This document shows, piece after piece, positions 1 to 6,261 of a DNA stretch of 10,158 nucleotides (position 1 is the stretch's first letter; every line of letters begins with the position of its first letter). The notes beneath the pieces were generated by a model. The model saw only the letters and a list, made by a program, of their open reading frames with translations. It was not told where the DNA came from and made no database searches. This DNA is from Hemicentrotus pulcherrimus (lineage: Eukaryota > Echinodermata > Echinoidea > Camarodonta > Strongylocentrotidae), in the NCBI GenBank assembly GCA_003118195.1, contig BEXV01004964.1, positions 4,818 through 14,975 of the forward strand, read 5' to 3'. A program made the translations under genes and the position numbers.

Positions 1-450
1 TCATTAAAAAACCGACAGATGGATTACAATCAACTTGAATTTTAAAAATTGCTCTATGGCGGAGGCATCATTTTGGACTGTGCGCAGTCAAAATTCCATC
101 TAGTTTTTACCTGAAACTAACCGGACTGATATTGACCTTAATCATGATAAATATGAATGAGAAATACCTTTTGGTTATGAAGATATGATCTTGAGTTTAT
201 TTTCAGCAAATTTCACAAAATGGCGCCTAGATGACGTCATCAGTCACGGTCAAAGTTAAAAACCTTACAGTGTTCTGTCCATATGCCTATACATATGTGC
301 GCCAAATATCAAGGCGTTTGATCGAGCCATTTTTAAGTTATTTTGTTAACAAAAAAATTGGGTCAAAATAAGAAAAATAAATAAATATTAATAAAGGCAA
401 TTTTAACAAAATTTTAACAAAATTATAAGGTGGACTATTTTAGATTCAGC
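1..450. other. Intronic or upstream sequence, no gene seen
   Basis: AT-rich sequence with stops in all frames and no exon-like segment. It is presumably the intron upstream of exon A1, because A1 needs an upstream phase-1 exon that is not in the window. The matching region upstream of A2 is different sequence, so at least one of the two has been replaced or has received an insertion. The stretch at about 215-345 (TGACGTCA palindrome, then GTGCGCCAAATATCAAGG) has the feel of a dispersed repeat, but I cannot show a second copy here. Confidence 0.5.
231..240. promoter_or_regulatory. ATGACGTCAT palindrome (CRE-like)
   Basis: A perfect 10-bp palindrome that contains the full cAMP-response-element octamer TGACGTCA. 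The CRE is the classic binding site of CREB/ATF bZIP factors. One isolated site in intronic or repeat DNA is weak evidence for regulation, and it could simply belong to a dispersed repeat. Confidence 0.2.
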
Positions 451-468
451 CCACGTGATAAGTAGAAA

Positions 469-760
469 GCGATGAAGAAGAAGAACACCAACACCAACAC
501 AAACATGACAATACTACTACTAATATTAATAATATCAATAATGAATAATAGATAATAATAATGATAATAGATGATAATAATGAGAAGAAGAACACTAACA
601 ACAACACAACAAGAATGATAATAATAATAATGATAAATATTATATAATAGTAACAATAATAATAAGTCAAATGAGATGGAGATGAAGAACACCAACAACT
701 ACAACACAACAATAATTATAATAATAATAATAATATTAATGAAAAAAATAATAATCGTTT
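469..760 (+). repeat. Imperfect AAT/AAC/GAA microsatellite, three ~100-bp higher-order units
   Basis: Runs of AAT, AAC and GAAGAAG alternate in three units starting near 469, 571 and 671. Each begins with a GATGAAGAAGAA-like block, continues with ACACCAACAAC-like sequence and ends in ATAATAATA. The last unit (671-760) matches the single unit upstream of exon A2 (9659-9730), so the array has expanded from one to three units on the A1 side, or contracted on the A2 side. The minus-strand open frames here are poly-Tyr/Ile/Leu/Ser translations of the repeat, not genes. Confidence 0.85.
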
Positions 761-823
761 CCACACATTTTCTTTCACAATAGCTATTGCATGACCGTAA
801 CTTCACTTTATCTTTAAACACAG

Positions 824-1063
824 AGATTCCTGTAGGGGTACTTCTGGTATCAGGAGTGACCTCTGAAAGAGCCTACATCCAATGGCGATCATATGGACTT
901 CTATTCTATACAATGACCTTTGATCCCGAGGACGCAGTTAAAAAAAATAGTGGCATTTTTGAGACTTTTGTTGACATTATCATCCTCACACCGGGCATTA
1001 TCATCAATGTGACTCTGGGGGATCCCGACTCCAATGAACTAGCCTTCACACAACTCAGAAGTG
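824..1063 (+). CDS. Exon A1: fibronectin type III domain (internal exon, phase 1-1)
   Basis: An internal exon of about 80 codons encoding one FN3 beta-sandwich domain of a presumed extracellular or receptor protein. It starts IPVGVLLVSGVTSERA, has the strand-B tryptophan in AYIQW, and ends with LTPGIIINVTL, the usual L-x-PG-x-x-(Y)-x-V signature with Ile where Tyr is common. NVT is a possible N-glycosylation site. The acceptor is the CAG at 821-823 after a pyrimidine-rich CTTCACTTTATCTTTAAA tract. The donor GTATGT begins at 1064, after the first base of a Gly codon. Both boundaries are phase 1, matching exons B and A2. An alternative acceptor AG at 782-783 gives phase 0 and is lost in A2, so I reject it. 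The exon is nearly identical to A2 but lacks one Glu codon and has eight replacements. Phase-1 single-exon FN3 domains are typical of receptor tyrosine phosphatases and related adhesion proteins; which family is open. Confidence 0.8.
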
Positions 1064-1141
1064 GTATGTAAAATTTTATGATAATATTGTCTATTACTGG
1101 ACAAACTATATAGATTTGTAGTCAAACACTTCCAGCAGCAC

Positions 1142-1617
1142 TTAAAGAGAAGGCTGGTTCTGGGAAGAGGTAAACAATATTTTGTGAGCATTATCTAAGT
1201 ACTTTTTTAGAACATCAGATTGAAAATGTTCCTTGACAAGTATGGCTCTTCAAATGCCTTAATATTCTAAATATGGCATGTAAAAGCACAAAAATCGAGA
1301 CAGATTTTTACGCCACATGACTGTGTAGTCCCATATACATCTTTCTGTGTACAGTGTTTGAAACTTTACCAAGACTGGGCCAATATTTCTTATCATTTTG
1401 ATGATTCCAGGACCTTGCAGTACACACCAATACTTATATGCTAGATAATCAACCTTTTCTGATCAATTCCACACTATTTCTTTCACACTGCAATAGCGTG
1501 ACCAGAACTCGGCCTTAACTTTCAGTGTAAATACGAGAAATAGGCCGGCACACATAACTTGGTATAGTCTAAAACTCAAATGCCTGCAGTGGTCACTCAT
1601 ATGGTCAAGACACATTC
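1142..1617 (+). repeat. Left arm of large intronic inverted repeat (segment E1 plus relic exon D)
   Basis: Starting at TTAAAGAGAAGG, this segment matches the reverse complement of 3743-4195, with blocks of strong identity: TTCAAATGCCTT, TCTTTCTGTGTACAGTGTTT, TTATCATTTTGATGATTCCA and CAACCTTTTCTG. Identity varies by eye from about 70 to 90 percent, with indels. The 5' part (E) also occurs after exon A2 (from about 10124), and its 3' part occurs upstream of A2 (9586-9629). E is therefore the ancestral intron material between A-type exons rather than a random insertion. Confidence 0.8.
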
Positions 1618-1688
1618 AAGTAGGAATGAGTCATAATTGTGGTATTTTTTCTATTTGGTATATCAAGGCATACAGTGGACTTACTTTA
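1467..1688 (+). pseudogene. Relic exon D: decayed A-type FN3 exon
   Basis: The pre-exon sequence TTCCACACTATTTCTTTCAC matches the leader of exons A1 and A2 (TTCCACACATTTTCTTTCAC), followed by GCGTGACC against GCATGACC. In the frame of codon 1590 (TGG), the translation keeps A-type landmarks in order: CLQWSLIW aligns with YIQWRSYG, then NCGIF aligns with NSGIF, with about six residues deleted between them. No stop occurs from 1500 until 1689. The domain is cut off at about 1690 by low-complexity TA sequence, it lacks the PG-x-x-x-NVT end and it has no donor, so it cannot work as a normal exon. It lies where a next A-type exon would be expected after E1. I infer an old tandem exon copy broken by later insertions. 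The homology is clearest at the nucleotide level in the leader and weaker in the coding part. Confidence 0.55.
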
Positions 1689-1700
1689 TAAGATAGTGCA

Positions 1701-1758
1701 AATATATATATATATATATACCGATATATATATATGTATATACATGTATATATATATA
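1701..1758. repeat. (TA)n microsatellite
   Basis: Almost pure alternating TA, interrupted by CCG and by GTATATACATG. It lies exactly where the relic exon D loses similarity to exon A, so expansion or insertion here may mark the break. It can form its own small hairpins. Confidence 0.9.
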
Positions 1759-1850
1759 AGTGCGAGAATTCTCAACTCTGACATGACAACGGGTGTTCCA
1801 GAATATGTAAGCGTTAAGAAAATGGTCTAGGAACGTGAGACGTAGCTGTA

Positions 1851-2701
1851 CTTTACAAGTTTATTGCGAGCTTTCGGCTTGTGAGGCCTTCTTCAGGTTC
1901 TGAAGTACAAACACATACAAAAACAAATACATTGTATAAACAAATATACACGGCATACAAACTTAATAACACTCAATCATAGTCAAGCATCATGAACATA
2001 GCAAAAATAAGTACGAGAAATACTTTCGGAATAAACTTAGAAATAAATAAATAAATAAATAATTATGCAAATTCAAAGTGTTTTACCTTGCTTGTGTGTT
2101 GGGCTGTCGGTGTGTTTATTCAGTCGATGTGATATATGTGAACGTGTAATAAAAAATTGTGCGGTCAAGTGTGGGTTACTGACCTGTGACACGGCTCTAT
2201 GACACAGCCGGTGTCATGAGGGGGGAGGGGGGGGGGGGGTAGAAGGCTTCAATCAAATGCTTTGGGGTGTACACAGTCCGATAGATTGCAGTATATTGAC
2301 CCTACATTGTATAACAAATGCATGGATAAAACGTGAGAATCAAAGACTAAAAATAAAAATAAAAATAAAAATAAATATCACACTTGACCACACAATTTTT
2401 TATTACACGTTCACATATATCACATCGACTGAATAAACACACCGACAGCCCAACACACAAGCAAGGTAAAACACTTTGAATTTGCATAATTATTTATTTA
2501 TTTATTTATTTCTAAGTTTATTCCGAAAGTATTTCTCGTACTTATTTTTGCTATGTTCATGATGCTTGACTATGATTGAGTGTTATTAAGTTTGTATGCC
2601 GTGTATATTTGTTTATACAATGTATTTGTTTTTGTATGTGTTTGTACTTCAGAACCTGAAGAAGGCCTCACAAGCCGAAAGCTCGCAATAAACTTGTAAA
2701 G
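1851..2701. mobile_element. 851-bp fold-back element with 323-bp near-perfect inverted arms
   Basis: Arm 1 (1851-2173) and arm 2 (2379-2701) are exact reverse complements except for one position (C at 2162 against the TGTGG version in arm 2), 322 of 323 bases. The spacer is 205 bp. Outer ends read CTTTACAAG/CTTGTAAAG; the flanks outside differ, and I see no clear target-site duplication. The arm end contains CTGAAGAAGGCC...GCCGAAAGCTC (2656-2684), which resembles the degenerate hammerhead-like terminal motif seen in Penelope-like retroelements, a group that commonly leaves inverted partial copies. I see no reverse transcriptase or endonuclease frame, so it is non-autonomous. The near-identity implies recent formation or arm-to-arm conversion. 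Assignment to Penelope-like elements is tentative; the fold-back structure itself is certain. Confidence 0.85.
2174..2378. repeat. Fold-back spacer with G-run and (TAAAA)n tract
   Basis: The loop between the two arms begins with a short palindromic stretch (GTGACACGGCTC...GACACAGCCGGTGTC), then a G-rich run (about 2218-2239) with one interrupting A, and ends in four or five AAATA units (2347-2376) directly against arm 2. The A-rich tail next to the arm recalls the 3' tails of retroelements. No coding potential was seen. Confidence 0.7.
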
Positions 2702-3240
2702 TCGTGTTCTGACACATTCCGCTAACTTTAGTCTGCTTGTCTAAGTTCGAATTTGAAGTTGGTAAATCTAAACATTTGATAATTGTTCCTTTCCGGTATG
2801 TTATCTCTTTGTTTTGATTATTTCTTATGGATTTCATTGTTTTTTTAACTAACATATTTTTTTTGTTGTATTGTTTTATTTCATTTCAAACTACAATTCA
2901 ACTATTTTGACTTCCAAAACATACACCTAAACTTTATACAAGACCCAATAACCAATGTTTTATCTCTTTTTAGTAAAAATCACATTTCCATATGTTTTGT
3001 ACACAGATCATGAAAATGAGCGATTTTGGGATGATATGCAAATACAAAAGGTCATGAGACTTTGTAACTGTATGTCCGATATTCAAAACATATTGATTTA
3101 AAAGATGCCTAGACAAGAAAGAAAAAAGTCTGTGAGCGGCGGGGCGCCATCCGTATGCATTCCCAAACAATCGGAACAAAACCTCATTAGGTTAATGTTA
3201 AGTCTAGTATACTTCGTAACAACCTCTTTTCTTATACAGT
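2702..3240. other. Intron sequence, nothing recognised
   Basis: AT-rich sequence with no repeat shared elsewhere in the window and no exon-like frame. The short minus-strand frame at 2970-3179 has no recognisable domain or splice logic. A short GC-rich patch (GAGCGGCGGGGCGCC, about 3134-3148) stands out from its surroundings but I cannot assign it. Confidence 0.5.
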
Positions 3241-3281
3241 AGGCTTGCAGGTGCACCATGTGAGAGAGAGGGAGGATTGAG

Positions 3282-3300
3282 GAGTCCTTAAAAAGGACTC
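3282..3300. other. Perfect 8-bp hairpin GAGTCCTT-AAA-AAGGACTC
   Basis: The 8-bp arms are fully complementary around a 3-nt AAA loop. The arm sequence (AGTCCTT) recurs in the two stem-loops 70-110 nt downstream, which suggests one related family of hairpins rather than chance. Confidence 0.6.
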
Positions 3301-3363
3301 ACTCATCACTCACTATCTCCAAGCGCTATAGTTCTACTTAAAACTATAAGCTAAAAAAGATAA

Positions 3364-3410
3364 CCAACAGTCTTTTTCAAGACTATACCAACAGTCCTTT
3401 TCAGTACTAC
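3364..3410 (+). other. Two tandem histone-like stem-loops (24-nt period)
   Basis: CCAAC followed by AGTCTT-TTTC-AAGACT (3369-3384), then CCAAC followed by AGTCCT-TTTC-AGTACT (3393-3408). The geometry, a 6-bp stem with a 4-nt UUUC loop and a CCAA-type 5' flank, is that of replication-dependent histone mRNA 3' ends. The first stem is perfect; the second has one mismatch. Against a true histone end: the usual GG/CC base of the stem is A-U here, no purine-rich downstream element is seen, and no histone coding sequence lies upstream. It is probably a decayed copy, a retro-derived fragment or a look-alike. Confidence 0.4.
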
Positions 3411-3742
3411 AAAACCCTCTACATCACCATGCAAACCGACACTCACAAGCAGCATCTAACCTCTTTTCTGTCACCTCAAACATCTTTCCTTCCTCCTTCT
3501 TCTACGAATCACTGCGTTGTACAACTTGACCTGTACCGGTAGTTTCACAGGCATTTATTTGTCTCTGATGACTCTAGAGATCTCCACTTGCTTCGAGCAG
3601 ATTTAACTCTAAACCAATTATATCGTCAGAAAATTGTTTAAATTTAATGTTACACAATTGGTGCACTCGGCTACTGTTTTTTCTTTCCCTTTGTGGCATA
3701 TTCTTGTACAAGTACAAAAGAAAACCTTAACAAACCAAAAAA
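3411..3742. other. Intron sequence, nothing recognised
   Basis: Pyrimidine-rich at first (CTTTCCTTCCTCCTTCTTC at about 3484-3502), then AT-rich. No exon-like frame and no repeat shared with the rest of the window was found. The open frame starting at 3693 runs through the inverted relic exon on the wrong strand and is not a gene. Confidence 0.5.
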
Positions 3743-4195
3743 GAATGGTGCTTCCTATATGAACAGACCTTGCATGACCTTACATGTAATTGTTGCTGTT
3801 AAAGATGAAGTTGAGCTCTGGTCATGCGATTGCATTGTGAAGAAACAGTGTAGAATCGACCAGAAAAGGTTGATCATCTAGCATGTAAGAATTTGTGTGT
3901 ATTTCAAGGTTATGGAATCATCAAAATGATAAGAAAATTGGCCAAGTCTTGGTAAAGTTACAAACACTGTACACAGAAAGACGTACATGGCACTACACGA
4001 ACACGTGGTGTAAAAAACTTACCCCTTAGTTTTACGATGTTACATGACATATTCAGAATATGAAGGCATTTGAAGACCCATGCTTTTCAGGGAACATGTC
4101 TTATCTGATGTTCTTCCACACTTGCATATAATAATAGAATGATAAAGTTCACAAATTATTTTGTACCTCTTCCCAGAACTCAACCTTCTCTTTAA
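3743..4195 (-). repeat. Right arm of large intronic inverted repeat (segment E2 plus inverted relic exon D')
   Basis: Read on the minus strand, this is TTAAAGAGAAGG...(E)...GCTAGATGATCAACC followed by a second decayed A-type leader (TTCACAATGCAATCGCATGACC) and acceptor-like CTTCATCTTTAACAG, then a short exon-like remnant ending near 3743. It is the inverted partner of 1142-1617. On the plus strand it ends 16 nt before exon B, so its CCTTCTCTTTAA forms part of the pyrimidine-rich stretch in front of the exon B acceptor. The inverted duplication may therefore have supplied or altered the splice acceptor context. Confidence 0.75.
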
Positions 4196-4211
4196 TCATT
4201 GTTTCATTTAG

Positions 4212-4514
4212 GGCCTGAATCGCCAGAAGGTCCGTTAAACATCTCCGGCTCCTTCCTCTCGGCCAACATTACATGGATATCCCCAGCAAGCCCTCACGAT
4301 GGCTTCGAGGTATACATTACAAATTTGGATTTGCCTAGCGGGGAGCGCATTCTCAAAGATACATTCTCCAACAACCCTGGGTCCTACGTTGTGACAGGTC
4401 TTATTCCAGGAACAACCTACAAAATTGAGGTTGGGACATACCTTGATCCTGTGGGAATGTTCCCATTGCAGAGGAGTGAACAGAGTATAAATCTGTGTGA
4501 TAATATCACGACAG
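4212..4514 (+). CDS. Exon B: fibronectin type III domain (internal exon, phase 1-1)
   Basis: An internal exon of 303 nt encoding a complete FN3 domain of about 101 residues. It opens with the Pro-rich PESPEGPLNISG linker and strand A, has the strand-B tryptophan in ANITW, a strand-C segment DGFEVYITNLD, and the diagnostic LIPGTTYKIEV followed by LCDNITT. Three NxS/T sequons (NIS, NIT, NIT) suggest a glycosylated ectodomain. The acceptor is TTTCATTTAG ending at 4211 and the donor is CAG|GTAAGG at 4515; both are phase 1. It splices in frame to A1 (Gly codon G|GG) upstream and to A2 (G|AG giving Glu) downstream. It is a different FN3 subtype from A, so A and B alternate. Reading through the donor adds only a short tail to a stop near 4634. 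It is probably part of a multi-FN3 receptor or matrix protein; no enzyme domain is visible. Confidence 0.85.
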
Positions 4515-4540
4515 GTAAGGCGCCACAGATTTATTCAACT

Positions 4541-4800
4541 GGCATTCGAAATGCATTTGGAATGCTCTTAGAAGCCCCATTTAGAATCCATTGTTCTGTT
4601 AATCCGCATTCCAGAATGTTGCTGGAATGCATCTAGAATGCGGTACTTAACGACTTGCTACATCCGGTATATTGTGTGAGAATGGGCGCATTCTAGGTTC
4701 ATTCTGGAATGCTCTATGAATAGGCCATCCAAACAAAGGCAAGATCGGCGGCGACTACTTTCTTGATATTGCGTGCCGGAATGGTTTCGATATAGAATGC
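4541..4800. repeat. GAATGC/GCATTC-rich nested palindrome cluster
   Basis: Twelve copies of GAATG/CATTC occur in 260 bp, against roughly 0.5 expected at random. They build hairpins: GCATTCCAG/CTGGAATGC is a perfect 9-bp stem (4606-4630), while GCATTCCAGAATG (4606-4618) also pairs with CATTCTGGAATGC (4700-4712) and CTAGAATGCG (4633-4642) with CGCATTCTAG (4687-4696). GGAATGC also matches the TEAD/M-CAT binding core, so either a structural repeat or a regulatory cluster is possible. Confidence 0.6.
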
Positions 4801-4832
4801 ACTATAAGAATTGATAGAAATCAAAAGACATT

Positions 4833-5058
4833 TAATTGCTTTCGCTTCTGTCTCTCCCGCGATCGCTCTTTGCACTTCTCAAGGAGGTGATAATGGACTT
4901 CTCTTTCTTTTTTTCTTTTAGACGGCTTAATTTTTTGTCATAAACTCCGGTAACATCAGCGATATGTAATTGTTTTCGCTTCTCTCTTTCTCTCACTTTT
5001 TATTTCTCAAGCATTGATGATATTGTACTTGATTTTCTTTTTTTTCTTCAGCTTATTA
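4833..5058. repeat. Tandem pyrimidine-rich repeat, ~135-bp period
   Basis: Unit 1 begins AATTGCTTTCGCTTCTGTCTC at 4833 and unit 2 begins AATTGTTTTCGCTTCTCTC at 4968. Both continue with TTCTCAAG, a TGAT-ATTG/ATGG stretch and a long TTCTTTT tract ending in AG. The segment GTCATAAACTCC...AACATCAGCGATAT (4937-4964) recurs in diverged form at 5743-5772, so a third copy of part of the unit lies about 800 bp downstream. Confidence 0.6.
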
Positions 5059-5440
5059 AAGATGGTGAAAAGTGTAGAAGAAAGAATGAAGACAGATTTA
5101 TTACAAAATTCTCGCCACAAGTATGTCCTATGTCGGCGGTCTCAGAACAGAGGCGCGTATAAACAGTGTCAAATATACGTGGTGTTTTGAAACGTTGGTG
5201 TTGATTGACATGATGCCTCATTGAAGATGGTAAAAGTAGAAAAATATTGAGAAAGAATGAAGAAAATATTTTGCATGACAATGCAGGTGAATCTGAATGA
5301 TCAAAAGGAGAGGAAGAAAGAGGATGCAAGAGATGGGTGTTGAAAGATCGGAGGACTAATGAAATAATATATTTAGATAAGAAGCGAGAGTGAATATTTG
5401 TGGTTACCATCTTTTAAAAACTTTTTTATTGGCAGGGATG
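5059..5440. repeat. Purine-rich intron segment with a diverged direct repeat
   Basis: AAGATGGTGAAAAGTGTAGAAGAAAGAATGAAGA (around 5059-5092, given here only as landmarks AAGATGG and GAATGAAGA) recurs as AAGATGGTAAAAGTAGAAAA...AAAGAATGAAGA at 5224-5264. The opposite strand is pyrimidine-rich, which creates a 120-residue minus-strand open frame rich in Ser, Leu and Phe. That frame has no domain features and looks like composition only. Confidence 0.45.
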
Positions 5441-5502
5441 AAGGTCCGTCTTTTTTTTTTTGGCCAGGGTGGAACCGGTCTGGCCCCGTTGCTCCCCCCC
5501 CC

Positions 5503-5526
5503 CCTCCATGAGTCTGCGCATGGAGG
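5503..5526. other. Perfect 8-bp hairpin CCTCCATG...CATGGAGG beside a poly-C run
   Basis: CCTCCATG and CATGGAGG are exact complements around AGTCTGCG. A T-run (about 5451-5461) and a C-run (about 5494-5504) lie just upstream. It may be the edge of a small mobile element; no partner copy was found in the window. Confidence 0.5.
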
Positions 5527-5889
5527 AAAACAGATGTTTAATGTAAACATATGAAGTATGTTTTTTCGAATAATCTTATTTCCAAACCAAGATTACAGGT
5601 GTCGTACCCGCAGTAAATTGGCTGTATGCTTAAACAATTCTAAAATGTTGGCTTTCTCCTGCAAGATTGTGCCTCTAGCGCTGGTGTTATTGGCGTTCAT
5701 GTTCATCATTCAACTTGTTCTTTTTGCCGGCCTCATTTTTGTCATAAAAGCCATTAGCATCAGCGATATTTATTTGTTTTTACTTCACTCTCTCTCATCA
5801 CTGCCCCTATTTCGTTATCCTTGTTATAACTCTCATTATAATTGTGACATTACTAAAACAAAAAAGGTTGAAACGCCAATGACAATGTA
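5527..5889. other. Intron segment with an unsupported hydrophobic open frame
   Basis: A plus-strand frame from 5558 to 5890 encodes about 110 residues with a run of Leu, Ile, Val and Phe (about residues 37-66) that could span a membrane. I do not accept it as a gene: the hydrophobicity follows from T-rich sequence, part of it is the third copy of the pyrimidine repeat, and there is no homology, start context or splice-phase evidence. No other content was recognised. Confidence 0.4.
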
Positions 5890-6261
5890 AATATATTTTA
5901 ATGTCCTGCAAATATACACAAATAGTATACATAGAACATTTAAAAAATTAATTTCTTGAATTGTCACAATGTTCCCCAAAAATGAACTATTCAGTTTGAA
6001 AAAGATACATATCATATTAAATCAGAATAAAGGCAACCTATATCAATCAGTCCACCAATGAAATTAAAGTGGGGAAAAAAAGATTACCTGAATTTGCTAT
6101 TCAATGTCCCAAAAATATGAAATGGTATATGTATACCTGTATAAAATTATCTATCTAGATGTAAAATATCATATTTAATCAGTGAATAAATGTCAAAATT
6201 AATTTCTTGAATTTGCCACTCATATAGCAATGTCCTGAAAATGTATGTATGTATGTATCTA
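5890..6261. repeat. Dispersed repeat R, copy 1 (intact at the TTAA site)
   Basis: Contains AACCTATATCAATCAGTCCACCAATG, AATTAAAGTGGGGAAAAAA, TGAAATGGTATATGTATACC and TCATATTTAATCAGTGAATAAATGTC (landmarks only), all found in the same order and strand in R2 (8902-9540). It also shows internal repetition: ATTTCTTGAATT(T)G and AATGT(T/C)CC blocks recur around 5950-5975, 6092-6110 and 6203-6235. It lacks the 333-bp insertion carried by R2, so it serves as a paralogous empty site. It ends in a short GTAT microsatellite. No coding frame is preserved. Confidence 0.75.

Larger units (their letters stand above)
1064..4211 (+). other. Intron A1-B (GT-AG)
   Basis: Bounded by donor GTATGT at 1064 and acceptor TTTCATTTAG ending at 4211, both phase 1, giving a 3148-nt intron. 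The first ~110 nt match the intron after A2. The remainder contains the inverted E-D repeat arms (1142-1617 and 3743-4195), a TA microsatellite, an 851-bp fold-back element and small hairpins. The splice sites are inferred from reading frame, phase and consensus; no transcript was available. Confidence 0.75.

Noticed and set aside
435..712. Two overlapping minus-strand open frames of 87-88 codons
   Set aside because: They are translations of the AAT/AAC/GAA microsatellite in two frames (runs of Tyr, Ile, Leu, Ser); no domain and no start or splice context.
784..823. Extension of exon A1 upstream to the AG at 782-783 (adding LHDRNFTLSLNT)
   Set aside because: It would make the exon phase 0 at its start, incompatible with exon B's phase-1 end. 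The corresponding AG is absent upstream of A2, whereas the CAG at 821-823/9801-9803 is conserved and in phase. The frame simply stays open.
3364..3410. Calling a histone gene here
   Set aside because: Only the stem-loop geometry fits; upstream frames contain no histone sequence, and the canonical GG/CC stem base and purine-rich downstream element are missing.
4897..5058. Two strong pyrimidine-tract acceptors (AG at 4920-4921 and 5050-5051) as possible extra exons
   Set aside because: In the phase-1 frame needed to follow exon B, stops appear after about ten codons or immediately; both belong to a tandem repeat. At most they are decoy sites.
5048..5410. 120-codon minus-strand frame
   Set aside because: Low-complexity Ser/Leu/Phe-rich translation of purine-rich intron sequence that includes a direct repeat; no recognisable domain.
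5558..5890. 110-codon plus-strand frame with a hydrophobic, membrane-like stretch
   Set aside because: Composition-driven (T-rich DNA) and overlapping a repeat copy; no homology, no splice-phase match and no promoter or polyadenylation evidence.
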